Source: Streptomyces xanthochromogenes (GTDB lineage Bacteria > Actinomycetota > Actinomycetes > Streptomycetales > Streptomycetaceae). Taken from it: a DNA stretch of 64,000 nucleotides. Shown here piece by piece: positions 36,955-45,287 of the stretch. The stretch spans positions 496,001 through 560,000 of the forward strand of contig NZ_BMUZ01000004.1 of assembly GCF_014650455.1 (NCBI RefSeq), given 5' to 3'. The notes beneath the pieces were generated by a model. It searched no databases, was not told where the DNA came from, and saw only the letters and a program-made list of their open reading frames with translations. Both the position numbers and the translations under genes were made by a program. The number at the start of each line of letters is the position of its first letter. The first letter of the stretch is position 1.

Positions 36955-38106
36955 ATGGCCGTGGTCGTCATGCAGCAGGCGTCCGCAGAGACCCCCGCGG
37001 CGGTGAGCGGCGCGCTCGACGCGGCCGGCCTCGCCGTCCGGCGCGTACGCGTCGGACCGGGGGCCGCCGCGCCCCTCGACCTCGGTGACGCGGAGGGCCT
37101 GATCCTGCTCGACGCCCCCGATCGCGCCGACACCACGGCGGCGGCCCTGGTGTGGGCCGCGATCGCCGCGCAGGTGCCGGTCCTGGCCCTCGGCGCCGGT
37201 GCCGAGCTGCTGACCGGGTCCGCGGCGCGGGCAGCGGCCACCGACGCCCTCGGCGGAGGCCTGGAAGCCACCGCGGCCACCGCCACCGACGCGCTCTTCG
37301 CCGGATCGGAGCCGCCGCCCCACACCTTCCGTCTCGGCGGCAGCGCGTGGGGCGTGCGGCCCACCGGAGGACCGGCAGGCGCCCAGGATGCCGCGCCCGG
37401 CGAAGGGTGCGAGCAACTCCTGTGCCGCTTCGCCGAGTTGGTGGCCGCGCGGGCCGAACGCACCGTCACCCGGGCCTTCTTCACCCGGCGTGCGGACGCC
37501 TGGGAGGACCGCTTCGCCCACCAGGCCCCCGCCTACGCCGCCGCCGTCACCCGCATGCGCCTGCGGCCCGGCACCACGGCCATGGACCTCGGGTGCGGCA
37601 CCGGCCGCGCGATGCCCGCGCTGCGCGAACTGGTCGGGCCGCGCGGCCGGGTCATCGGCGTCGACGTCACACCGGCCATGCTCTTCGCCGCCGCCCGGCA
37701 CGGCCGTACCGGCCACGGGCATCTCCTCACGGCCGACTGCACCCGGCTGCCCGTGCCGCGCGGCTGTGTGCACGGGATCTTCTCGGCGGGGCTCCTCGAC
37801 CACCTGCCCGATCCCCGCACCGCCCTCGCCGAGTGGGCCCGCGTGGCCGCACGCGACTGCGTGCTCCTGCTGTTCCACCCCTCCGGCCGCGCGGAGCGTG
37901 CCGCCCGCCACGGGCGGCCACTCGACCCCGCCGACCTGCTCGCCGAGCACAATCTGCGACCCGCCCTGACGGCGACGGGCTGGCACCTGGACGAGTACGA
38001 GGACGCCTCCGGCCACTTCCTGGCCCGCGCGACCCTGGCCAGCCAAACCGGGGGGACGCGGCCCTGGAGGGGGAAGCGACCCGACCGGACGGAACAAGCC
38101 ACGTAA
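36955..38106 (+). CDS. Fusion of GATase-like domain and SAM methyltransferase
   Basis: A 383-residue protein. Residues 1-185 resemble a class I glutamine amidotransferase fold ('AEGLILLDAPDRADTTAAALVW', 'VPVLALGAGAELLTG') but without the nucleophilic Cys; Gly-Ala-Gly stands where GxCxG would be. Residues 200-370 are a class I methyltransferase with 'MDLGCGTGRAMPAL' (motif I) and 'VIGVDVTPAMLFAAAR'. I infer a small-molecule methyltransferase; the first domain probably has a binding role. ATG 36955 follows GAGGAG by 6 bp. The next gene is 150 bp downstream. Confidence 0.7.
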   Translation: MAVVVMQQASAETPAAVSGALDAAGLAVRRVRVGPGAAAPLDLGDAEGLILLDAPDRADTTAAALVWAAIAAQVPVLALGAGAELLTGSAARAAATDALGGGLEATAATATDALFAGSEPPPHTFRLGGSAWGVRPTGGPAGAQDAAPGEGCEQLLCRFAELVAARAERTVTRAFFTRRADAWEDRFAHQAPAYAAAVTRMRLRPGTTAMDLGCGTGRAMPALRELVGPRGRVIGVDVTPAMLFAAARHGRTGHGHLLTADCTRLPVPRGCVHGIFSAGLLDHLPDPRTALAEWARVAARDCVLLLFHPSGRAERAARHGRPLDPADLLAEHNLRPALTATGWHLDEYEDASGHFLARATLASQTGGTRPWRGKRPDRTEQAT

Positions 38107-38256
38107 ATACACCGCTCCGCTTGTCCCTACCTCCAAATTCCAGGGCGCGCATGCCATGCCATTTGGGCCATCACCCAAGCATCTGCCAGATAATTGTCGA
38201 ATTTCAGCCGTAGATGCAGGATGGACCCTGACGGTGTCCCGCGGAGGAGGCAACAG

Positions 38257-38928
38257 ATGGACTACGGGGATCACGGCACTGCCGTGCGCGCGTGGCTGCG
38301 GGACATCGAGGTGTTCGCAGGCCCGCTTCCCGAGTTCGAGCCCGAGCAGGCACCGGCCGATCCCACGACCTTGTTCATGTCCTGGCTTTCCGAGGCCGTG
38401 CGGGACGGGCTGCGCGACCCGCACGCGATGACCCTGTCCACGGTCGACGAGGCCGGCGACCCGGACGCACGCGTCCTGATCCTGAAGGGCGTCGACGCCG
38501 GCGGCTGGCAGTTCGCCGGGCACGGCTTCAGCCCCAAGGGGCGTCAGCTGGCGGTCCGTTCGCGAGCCGCGCTCACCTTCTACTGGCCCGAGCACGGGCG
38601 GCAGGTCAGGCTGCGCGGGGCCGTGGTGCCCGGCTCCACCGAGGACAACGCGGCCGACTTCCTGAGCCGCTCGGCGACCGCCCGCGCCGAGTCACTGCTC
38701 GGACGGCAGAGCCAGTACCTGGCGGACACCGCCGAGCGGGACGAGGCTCTGGAGAAGTCCCTCGCCCAGGTCCGGAGCGAGCCGGCGCTCGTCGACGCCG
38801 CCTGGACGCTCTACACCCTCGCTCCGGCGGAGGTGGAGTTCTGGCAGGCGGCCAGGAGCCGCGTCCACACGCGGCTGCGGTACGAGCGGGCCGAGCAGGG
38901 CTGGGAACGCTTCCGGCTCTGGTCGTAG
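38257..38928 (+). CDS. Pyridoxamine 5'-phosphate oxidase family protein (PdxH-like)
   Basis: A 223-residue split-barrel flavoprotein with the PdxH order: 'MTLSTVDEAGDPDARVLILKG' (FMN strand), 'NSPKG'-like 'FSPKGRQLAVRSRAALTFYWPE' and 'RQVRLRGAV', then the C-terminal 'PAEVEFWQAARSRVHTRLRYER'. This is close to true PdxH (pyridoxine/pyridoxamine 5'-phosphate oxidase, vitamin B6 salvage). Whether it acts on pyridoxine phosphate or is a divergent member is open. GGAGGAGG lies 6 bp before ATG 38257. Confidence 0.85.
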   Translation: MDYGDHGTAVRAWLRDIEVFAGPLPEFEPEQAPADPTTLFMSWLSEAVRDGLRDPHAMTLSTVDEAGDPDARVLILKGVDAGGWQFAGHGFSPKGRQLAVRSRAALTFYWPEHGRQVRLRGAVVPGSTEDNAADFLSRSATARAESLLGRQSQYLADTAERDEALEKSLAQVRSEPALVDAAWTLYTLAPAEVEFWQAARSRVHTRLRYERAEQGWERFRLWS

Positions 38929-39020
38929 TCCCCCCCTGCCGGTCCCCCGCTCCCGCCCGGCACAACCGAGGGGCGCGCGGGACCCTTCCACGGTTCCTGC
39001 TCACGAAGCGAGGCAAACCC

Positions 39021-39797
39021 ATGACCACACGCACCGAGGACGGCAGCGCCGGAGACGTCGACTACGGCACCATCGGCTCCGGGTATTCCACGTACCGCCG
39101 CCCCGACGAGCGGATCGCCCGGCACATCGCCGAGGCGCTCGGCACCGCCCGGACAGTCCTCAACGTCGGCGCCGGCTCGGGATCCTACGAGAACGCGGCG
39201 CAGGCGGTGACGGCGGTGGAGCCCTCGGAGTCGATGCGTGCCCAGCGGCCCGCCCGCCTGGTGCGCGCCATAGACGCCGTGGCCGAGAACCTGCCGTTCA
39301 CGGACGGGGAGTTCGACGGGGCGATGACGCTGTTCAGCGTGCACCAGTGGTCGGACGTCCGGGCCGGGCTGCGCGAGATGCGGCGGGTGACCCGCGGCCC
39401 CGTGGTCGTCCTCACCTGCGATCCCGCCCTGGTACGCGACTTCTGGCTGTACCGGTACGCGCCCGAGGTCCTCGACACCGAGGCACGGCGCTACCCGGCC
39501 GTCGAGGAGGTGGCCGCCGCCCTGGGCGGCAACTGCACCGTCCGGGCCGTGCCCATCCCGCTGGACTGCACGGACGGCTTCAACGAGGCCTACTACGGGC
39601 GCCCCGAGAAGCTCCTCGACCCGGCAGCCCGTCAGGCCTGCTCCGCCTGGAGCTTCGTCGACGACCTGGCCCGCGAACGCTTCGACACCGACCTGCGCCG
39701 CGATCTGGCCTCCGGGGCGTGGGACGAGGAGTTCGGGTCGCTGCGCCACCGGCCGGTCTACGAGGGCTCCCTGGTGGTCGTGCGGGCCGTGCCGTAA
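39021..39797 (+). CDS. Class I SAM-dependent methyltransferase
   Basis: A 258-residue methyltransferase of the Methyltransf_11 type. Motif I is 'VLNVGAGSGSYEN', the post-I acidic residue is in 'VTAVEPSESM', and 'LPFTDGEFDGAMTLFSVHQWSD' covers motifs II/III. The C-terminal half forms a substrate lid. Similar to ubiquinone/menaquinone or small-molecule methyltransferases, with no clear substrate. GAGGCAAACCC precedes ATG 39021. The M24-like gene follows 40 bp downstream, so they may share a transcript. Confidence 0.85.
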   Translation: MTTRTEDGSAGDVDYGTIGSGYSTYRRPDERIARHIAEALGTARTVLNVGAGSGSYENAAQAVTAVEPSESMRAQRPARLVRAIDAVAENLPFTDGEFDGAMTLFSVHQWSDVRAGLREMRRVTRGPVVVLTCDPALVRDFWLYRYAPEVLDTEARRYPAVEEVAAALGGNCTVRAVPIPLDCTDGFNEAYYGRPEKLLDPAARQACSAWSFVDDLARERFDTDLRRDLASGAWDEEFGSLRHRPVYEGSLVVVRAVP

Positions 39798-39837
39798 GCA
39801 CCCGTACGCGAGGCAGCGGAAGCAGAGGAACGGCACC

Positions 39838-40545
39838 ATGGCAGTACCGGACCGGATGGACGAGCAGTTGCGGGCCCTGGGGCTGGTCGAGGGGCAGCGG
39901 GCCGCCCGGGCCCTGTTCTCCGAGGTGACCGCCCGGGGGCTGATCGCCCCCGGGTGGCTGGAGAGCGAAGTGGCCTACCGGATATGGGAGTTGGCCCGCG
40001 AGATGTCACCCCGGGTCCCGCGCCGTCCGCTTCCGGTGGTGCGGTCGGGACCGCAGTGCGTCCTGCCCGGCGGCCAGGAACCCACGGACGACCGGGTCAT
40101 CGAGGCGGACGACCTGGTGATCGCCGACCTCGGCCCGATGTTCGCCGGCTACGGAACCGCCTTCGCCCGTACGGCAGTTGCCGGGCGGGACCCCGACCGG
40201 CTCCGGCTCCTGGACGATCTGCCGAGGGTCTTCACGGCCGTCCGCGAGGCCTTCCACGCCGAACTCCCCATGACGGGAGCCGCGTTGTACGCCGAGGCCC
40301 GGACCCTGGCCACCAAGGCGGGCTGGACGCTGGGCGGATGGCACGCGGGCCGTCTGACGGACGCCACCCCGCCCGCACGGGCGGACGCGGTACGGGCCGA
40401 GGCCTGGATCTCCCCGGACAACGACCGGCCCCTGCGCAGGACCACCGACGAGGGCCGGCAGGCGCACTGGGTCCTGGAGATCCACCTGGTCGACGAGCAC
40501 CGGGGATTCGGCGGCACGTACACGGGCCTGCTCGACCTGGCGTGA
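39838..40545 (+). CDS. Degenerate M24 (creatinase-fold) protein
   Basis: A 235-residue protein with the pita-bread fold of M24 metallopeptidases. 'DDLVIADLGPMFAGYGTAFART' matches the first metal-binding strand, 'GWHAGRLTD' the His loop and 'HWVLEIHLVDEHRGFGGTYTGLLDL' the C-terminal Glu strands. Compared with the canonical D-D-H-E-E set, the second Asp is Ala and the final Glu is Thr/Gly, so metal binding is doubtful. AGAGGAAC precedes ATG 39838. It may be a non-catalytic binding protein or have a different activity; its role with the methyltransferase before it is unknown. Confidence 0.7.
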   Translation: MAVPDRMDEQLRALGLVEGQRAARALFSEVTARGLIAPGWLESEVAYRIWELAREMSPRVPRRPLPVVRSGPQCVLPGGQEPTDDRVIEADDLVIADLGPMFAGYGTAFARTAVAGRDPDRLRLLDDLPRVFTAVREAFHAELPMTGAALYAEARTLATKAGWTLGGWHAGRLTDATPPARADAVRAEAWISPDNDRPLRRTTDEGRQAHWVLEIHLVDEHRGFGGTYTGLLDLA

Positions 40546-40556
40546 GCGGCGGCCGG

Positions 40557-40590
40557 CCGGGCCGGGGCGCGAGCGGCGGCCCCGGCCCGG
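40557..40590. terminator. Bidirectional hairpin terminator
   Basis: Perfect 12-bp arms CCGGGCCGGGGC / GCCCCGGCCCGG with a 10-nt loop between the convergent M24-like gene and the hypothetical gene ending at 40598. Confidence 0.85.
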
Positions 40591-40597
40591 TCGTCGG

Positions 40598-41746
40598 CTA
40601 CTTGCCGGGCCCCCGCAGGCGCCCGAACGCCTTCGTCAGGCCGCTCAGGGGCGAGGCCTCCGCCTTCACCGGCCTCGGGCCCGGAAGCCTGGGGGCGTCC
40701 ACGCCGGGTGCCTCGGCGAGGGCCGCGTGGGCCGCCTCCGCCGCCTCGCGATAGAGGTCGCGCTGGTGGGTCATGGCGTCGAGTGCCTCCGCGTACTGGG
40801 CGGCCATCGCCTGGGCGTGGGCCAGCTCCTCCTGCGGGTCGAGCAGGTGCCAGCCCCGGCGAAGGCGGGTCAGCGCCTGCTCGGCGTCGGCCGCGAGGGG
40901 CTGCGGCAGGGCCGCGAACTCCCGGATTCTGTCCAGGAGTTCGGTCGGTTCCGAGCCGTCGAGGAAGACGGTGCGCACAGTGAAGCGGTCCGCGTCGTAC
41001 CACGCGCTCGGCGGCGCCGTGGGCAGCACGACGCCGCCACCGCGAGGCATCCGCACGCTCAGCTCACGCTTCATCGCGTGGTCGGCGATCTGCGCCTGCT
41101 CCGGCGTGCCCCGGTGCTCGATCACCCGGTGGCGCAGGCTCGCCGGCAGGAAGGCCGAGATCGGGCGCTGGCCCCGGGCGTCCGGCGTCATCGCCTCGTG
41201 CACCACGACATGGATGTACCAACTCTGCCGGGTGCAGTCCCGCAGCAGGTGACGCAGCTCGTCGTCGTCCTTCGGCAGGTGGTTCGTGGTCCGCAGCCGC
41301 AGGTTCGCCACGGTGTCGTGGTCCCAGTCGATCTGGTCGCTGTCCGGCCAGAACATCGTCGCGGGCGACGGCCAGTGCGCGTCCCACGCCCGCTCGGCCT
41401 CGGCGGCCAGGACCCAGGTGACGCCCTCGTCCCCCTTGCGACGGCTGTCGGGCTCGTACGTGGTCAGCTGTGCGCGCACGGTGACGTCGTCGGACACCCG
41501 CCAGCGGGCCTCGAAGAGGCGGCGGGCCGACGGGCCGGGGTCGGCGGACTCGTCCCGCGGGTACAGGACGGTGGGGCGCGCCGCCTCGACGGGGTCGAGG
41601 TCCAGGAAGTCGTCCAGCACCCCGGCCGCCTTGAGGGCGATCAGGTTGCGCCGGACGTCGCGCTCGGGCTCGGGCCCGAGGTGGCGCCCGCGCCCCAGCC
41701 ACGCGGTGTCGGGGACGGTGGTCGGGGAGGTGCTGTTCTTGGCCAT
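40598..41746 (-). CDS. Hypothetical protein with C-terminal coiled coil
   Basis: A 382-residue soluble protein that I cannot assign. The first 280 residues look like a mixed alpha/beta domain with Trp-rich motifs ('WPSPATMFWPDSDQIDWDHDT', 'SWYIHVVVHEAM'). About 295-350 is a long helix likely to form a coiled coil ('EELAHAQAMAAQYAEALDAM'), and the tail is basic and Pro-rich. ATG 41746 is chosen since the upstream extension looks non-coding, though the ribosome site is weak. It appears monocistronic. Confidence 0.65.
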   Translation of the reverse strand: MAKNSTSPTTVPDTAWLGRGRHLGPEPERDVRRNLIALKAAGVLDDFLDLDPVEAARPTVLYPRDESADPGPSARRLFEARWRVSDDVTVRAQLTTYEPDSRRKGDEGVTWVLAAEAERAWDAHWPSPATMFWPDSDQIDWDHDTVANLRLRTTNHLPKDDDELRHLLRDCTRQSWYIHVVVHEAMTPDARGQRPISAFLPASLRHRVIEHRGTPEQAQIADHAMKRELSVRMPRGGGVVLPTAPPSAWYDADRFTVRTVFLDGSEPTELLDRIREFAALPQPLAADAEQALTRLRRGWHLLDPQEELAHAQAMAAQYAEALDAMTHQRDLYREAAEAAHAALAEAPGVDAPRLPGPRPVKAEASPLSGLTKAFGRLRGPGK

Positions 41747-42074
41747 GGAGTCGTTCTGTGAGTGATCGGGGCCCGACCAGTATGCTCCGTGGCTCTCTCG
41801 ATGCAAGCGGCACCACCGCCCCGGCCGCGGCCCGGTCTTTTGCCTGTCTGCACATACCGGTCGAGTCGACATTTAGCGGTCACCGCGAACGATCATGAGC
41901 GGGGTCCGGGGGTCGGGGCGATCCCTGCGTCGAGCGGGGTCCGGCGGGACGGGAGAGGGCCGGAGACCGAGAGGGCCCCCGGATCCGTCCGGGGGCCCTC
42001 TCAGTAGGTGCCGGTGTCGCTCGCGCCCGCGCGCGTTTCGCCGGTGCGGTCCCGAAGGACCCGGGCGGTGCGGC
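41747..42074. other. Intergenic region with terminator
   Basis: 328 bp between the hypothetical gene's start and the end of cbtA. No gene is supported. It contains the strong hairpin at 41969-42002 and presumably the promoter of the hypothetical gene. Confidence 0.55.
41969..42002 (-). terminator. Strong hairpin terminator after cbtA
   Basis: Perfect 15-bp arms GAGAGGGCCCCCGGA / TCCGGGGGCCCTCTC with a 4-nt loop, 72 bp beyond the cbtA stop on the minus strand. Confidence 0.85.
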
Positions 42075-42830
42075 TCAGTTCGCCGCCGGTACCGCCCCCG
42101 TGGGAGCGGCCGCCGGCTTCGGGTTGAGCAGGCGCTCGGCCAACTCGCCGAGGATCAGGCCGAGTCCGCCCCACAGAGTGGCCTGGATGGCCAGTGCGGA
42201 GAGCCGGAACCGCCACAGCAGGGTGGCCGGGAAGTCGGTCGGCACCTCGTTGATGACCGGCAGGAACGCGTACGCGAGGCCGATCACCAGGGCGAAGACG
42301 GCCAGCGCGACGACCGTGGCGTACCAGGTGCCCAGGCGCGGCGCGAGGCGCTTGCCCAGGATGGTCGCGGCGATCGCGAGCAGCACGCTGAGCACCATCA
42401 TCAGGAAGTACAGGGAGGTCCGCTTGCCGATGGTGTCGGGGTCGCCGACCGACGGCGGGTTCGCCGGGTACTTCAGGAACGGCACGACGTACACGGCGAG
42501 CAGCGCCGCTCCCGACAGGAGCAGGGCCGTCGCGCGCGGGGAGAAGCGGCCGACCCGGCCGAGCGCGAAGCAGAACGCGAGCGCGGCGATGCCGCCGAAG
42601 GCGATCCCGTAGACCAGGACGCCGGTGGCGAGACCGGCGGTGGACTGCAGGGAGCGCGAGACGAGTTCGACCTCGTGCTCGTGGGCCGGGGCGTGCGCCT
42701 CCTCGAAGCCGATGGCGCTGTCGACGCCGGGCTCACCGAGGAAGTACGCCACGACGAGGGCGAGCAGGCCGGCACCGAGGCCGGCGAGCATGCCCCGCAC
42801 GAGGAGGTTTCTGACCGTTGCGGAGTTCAT
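42075..42830 (-). CDS. cbtA: CbtA-family cobalt transporter subunit
   Basis: A 251-residue integral membrane protein with about six helices and conserved 'MLAGLGAGLLALVVAYFLGEPGVDSAI' at the N-terminus, a His/Glu segment 'EEAHAPAHEHEVELVSR' between helices 1 and 2 and 'LPVINEVPTDFPATLLWRFRLSALA' near the end. This is the CbtA pattern (PF09490). CbtA with CbtB forms a proposed cobalt uptake system for B12 synthesis. It follows cbtB by 20 bp and is controlled by the cobalamin riboswitch upstream. Confidence 0.92.
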   Translation of the reverse strand: MNSATVRNLLVRGMLAGLGAGLLALVVAYFLGEPGVDSAIGFEEAHAPAHEHEVELVSRSLQSTAGLATGVLVYGIAFGGIAALAFCFALGRVGRFSPRATALLLSGAALLAVYVVPFLKYPANPPSVGDPDTIGKRTSLYFLMMVLSVLLAIAATILGKRLAPRLGTWYATVVALAVFALVIGLAYAFLPVINEVPTDFPATLLWRFRLSALAIQATLWGGLGLILGELAERLLNPKPAAAPTGAVPAAN

Positions 42831-42850
42831 GGGTGTTCGGCGTCCCTCGA

Positions 42851-43072
42851 TCAGTGGCAGGGGAAGCCGAGCAGGTGACGGGCGTCGTGGACCCACTCGT
42901 GGACCCCCGCGCCGTTGACGACGGAGGTGGCGCCCTGTTCGGCGCCGACGAAGTACAGCAGGACCAGCATCAGGATGCCGAAGAAGGCCGCCCAGGGGGC
43001 GACGGCGCTCAGCGGCAGCTTTGCGGGAAGGGCGGGGGTGGTGGCAGTCGGCTGGGCGACATGCTGCGCCAT
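42851..43072 (-). CDS. cbtB: CbtB-family cobalt transporter subunit
   Basis: A 73-residue protein with one transmembrane helix (about 25-48) and the conserved C-terminal His box 'HEWVHDARHLLGFPCH', typical of CbtB (PF09489) and suited to bind cobalt. GAGGAGG lies 8 bp before ATG 43072. It is first in the cbtB-cbtA operon, directly after the cobalamin riboswitch. Confidence 0.93.
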   Translation of the reverse strand: MAQHVAQPTATTPALPAKLPLSAVAPWAAFFGILMLVLLYFVGAEQGATSVVNGAGVHEWVHDARHLLGFPCH

Positions 43073-43124
43073 GGCAGGGGCCTCCTCTGGGAGTTCGCGT
43101 CCCATCTCGGTGGTGCACATGACG

Positions 43125-43250
43125 ACGGCTACGGGTCTGACTCCGATCCGCCTCTCCTGGGCGACTCGTTCACAGTGGCGCGACCGTGCCGGATTTCCAC
43201 CGGCTTCCGTTCTGGCGTCGTCGATATCGGACTGACGGTACCGCGCGGCC
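43125..43250 (-). ncRNA. Cobalamin riboswitch
   Basis: On the minus strand the core 'GGTGGAAATCCGGC', 'GCGCCACTGTGA' and 'GGAGTCAGACC' (43144-43134) appear in order, which is the B12-box and the conserved 3' part of cobalamin riboswitches. A possible P1 stem pairs CGGTAC (about 43243-43238) with GTAGCCG near 43130. It lies about 55 bp before cbtB, so B12 would be expected to reduce cobalt transporter expression. Confidence 0.9.
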
Positions 43251-43353
43251 GGGAACTGGCCAAGACCGTCCCACCTGGCGTGATCTTCCTCTCCCGCCCG
43301 GCGTGAACCCGGCTCCGGAAAGGCCCGGTTCGGCCGTCGCTGCCCGGATCGCG

Positions 43354-44973
43354 TCAGGAGGTTGCGCGGGCCGCGTAGGCGCGGACGTCGGCGTCGCTGT
43401 CCCCGGTCGCGGTCGCCAGTGCGTCGCGCGCCTCCGGGTGGGCGCGGTGGGCGAGCAGGGCCTGGATGGCCGCCTTGCGCACGTCCGCGTTGGCGTCCGC
43501 CAGGGCACCGGCCAGCGCCGGTACGGCCTCGGCGGGCTCGGCCGCCCTGAGCGCGGCGGCGGCCCCGGCCCGGACCTGCCACGCGGGATCGATGAGCGCG
43601 CTCGTGGCCGGTCCGGTGTATGCGGGCGGGCAGCCGGTCACCGCGAGCGCGGCGAACGCGGCCGCCTTGACCAGCGGGTCGAGGTCGGCGAGGAGCGGGC
43701 GGAGCGGTGCCGGTTCGGGGGTGCGTACGGCCGCGAGGCCTCGGGCTACCGCGACCCGCACCTCGCGGGCGGCGTCGAACGCGGCCGACGCCAGGTCCCC
43801 GGTCGCGTCCACCGAGACGAGGCCCCGCACCGCGTGGATGCGGACCTCGATGTCGGCGTCCGCGAGCGCGGCCGCGTACACCGGCGCCCCGCCCAGGCGC
43901 AGCGCCCGCAGCACTTCCAGGGCGGCGGTGCGCACGGCGGGGTCGGGCACGTCGAGCGCGGCCCGCAGCGCGGCCCCCAACTCGGCCTCGGCGGGCAGTA
44001 CTTCGACCAGTTCGCGCAGGGCGGCCGCGGCGGCGGAGCGCACCTGGGGCGCGTTGTCGCGCAGGCGCGCGGCCAGTACGGGCCCCGCGCCGGACGGCAC
44101 GGTCTCGCCGAGTGCGGTGACGGCGGCCGTGCGGACCGCGGGGTCGGGGTCGGCGAGGTAGGGGCGGAGGGCGTCCAGATCGGGGGACTCCTCGGCCAGC
44201 GTGAGCAGCCGCAGCAGGGCGGGGTCGGATGCCGCCCCGGGAGCCGCGGGGGCCGGAGCCGCGGCACCCGCCGGACGGGAGGCGGCGGCGCCGGGGCCCG
44301 CCGTGGCCACCGGGATCAGCGCGACCTGTCCGAGCGGCCGCTCGGGCCCGCCGACGGGTGCGAACTCGGGGACGGGGACCACGTACGGCTCGACCGGCCG
44401 GGCGGTGAACTCCATCGCCCCGGAAGGGGACTTGCGCAGATCGAGGTGGTGCAGCCAGCCCGCGTCGTCCTGCTCGGGGTGGTCGAGGCGCTCGTGGTAG
44501 AGGCCCCAGCGGGACTCGGTGCGGGCCAGCGAGGCGCGGGCCGCCATCTCGGCGCAGTCCCGGATGAACGACACCTCGGCGCAGCGCATCAGTTCGTGCG
44601 GGGTGCGCGCGCCCATCCCGCCGATCTCGCCGGGCATCCGCAGGACCGGGAAGTCACCCATCGACCCGATGTCGATCTTGCCCGCCGCCATCTGGGCGGT
44701 GATCGGGGCGTCGGTCGCGTAGTCCTGCCACTTCACCTCGTACGTGGTGCCGTCCCGCTTGCCGAGGGCCGTGAGTTCCTGCTCGAAGTAGCCGAGGGAG
44801 CGCAGCAGGGTGCCCGCCGTGACGGTGTTGATGGTCTTGGACTGGTAGCCGACGGTGACGGTGACCGTCTTCGCCCCGCCCCCGGCGTCGGCGCCGGCCC
44901 CACCCCCGCAGGCGGTGGCGAGCGGTAGGGCCAGAGCGAGGGCGAGGTGCGTGGCAACTCGCCTGCGGAACAT
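43354..44973 (-). CDS. Chimeric ORF: ABC binding-protein N-terminus, flavoprotein C-terminus and HEAT repeats
   Basis: A 539-residue ORF made of three unrelated parts. Residues 1-110 are a lipoprotein signal and the first lobe of a nitrate/sulfonate-type ABC binding protein ('VTVGYQSKTINTVTAGTLLRSL', ending 'IDIGSMGDFPV'). From about 112 to 200 the sequence is the C-terminal end of a fumarate reductase/AprA-like flavoprotein ('TPHELMRCAEVSFIRDCAEMAA', 'SRWGLYHERLDHP', 'LDLRKSPSGAMEFT'). From about 235 on there are eight or more HEAT repeats ('LADPDPAVRTAAVTALGE'). The binding-protein C-lobe, any permease and ATPase, and the flavoprotein FAD/substrate domains are all missing. I infer an in-frame deletion. 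It follows the ferredoxin gene by 14 bp. Confidence 0.75.
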   Translation of the reverse strand: MFRRRVATHLALALALPLATACGGGAGADAGGGAKTVTVTVGYQSKTINTVTAGTLLRSLGYFEQELTALGKRDGTTYEVKWQDYATDAPITAQMAAGKIDIGSMGDFPVLRMPGEIGGMGARTPHELMRCAEVSFIRDCAEMAARASLARTESRWGLYHERLDHPEQDDAGWLHHLDLRKSPSGAMEFTARPVEPYVVPVPEFAPVGGPERPLGQVALIPVATAGPGAAASRPAGAAAPAPAAPGAASDPALLRLLTLAEESPDLDALRPYLADPDPAVRTAAVTALGETVPSGAGPVLAARLRDNAPQVRSAAAAALRELVEVLPAEAELGAALRAALDVPDPAVRTAALEVLRALRLGGAPVYAAALADADIEVRIHAVRGLVSVDATGDLASAAFDAAREVRVAVARGLAAVRTPEPAPLRPLLADLDPLVKAAAFAALAVTGCPPAYTGPATSALIDPAWQVRAGAAAALRAAEPAEAVPALAGALADANADVRKAAIQALLAHRAHPEARDALATATGDSDADVRAYAARATS

Positions 44974-44987
44974 GGTGGTTGGGCCTT

Positions 44988-45215
44988 TCACCGGAGCAGA
45001 TAGGGCATGTTGACGGTGACCGCGCCGGTGGGACAGCGGGCGGCACAGGGGCCGCAGTACCAGCACTCGTCCACGTGCATGTACGCCTTGCCGCTGTCCG
45101 CGTGGATCGCGAGGGAGTCGAGCGGGCACATGTCGACGCAGAGCGTGCAGCCGTCGATGCACTTCGACTCGTCGATCGTCACCGGCACATCGGCGCGCTG
45201 CGGTACGAGAGGCAT
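44988..45215 (-). CDS. Two-[4Fe-4S] ferredoxin (AprB-like)
   Basis: A 75-residue ferredoxin with two clusters: 'CIDGCTLCVDMCP' and 'CWYCGPCAARCP'. 'IDESKCIDGCTLC' and 'DSGKAYMHVDECWYCGPCA' match the small subunit that partners AprA-like flavoproteins and their relatives. GGAG lies before ATG 45215. It sits between the GntR regulator and the chimeric ORF that holds a flavoprotein fragment, so it is likely the orphan electron-transfer partner of that lost enzyme. Confidence 0.9.
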   Translation of the reverse strand: MPLVPQRADVPVTIDESKCIDGCTLCVDMCPLDSLAIHADSGKAYMHVDECWYCGPCAARCPTGAVTVNMPYLLR

Positions 45216-45287
45216 GGGGGTCTCCAGGAAAGGGGCGCGGGGGAAGAGGCGCAGGGAAGGCGGGTTCGGGGAAGGCGGGTTCGGGGT

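Noticed and set aside
41895..42878. 327-codon plus-strand frame over cbtA
   Set aside because: Its translation is low-complexity Arg/Gly/Gln/Asp, whereas the minus strand gives an intact CbtA with a riboswitch-controlled partner.
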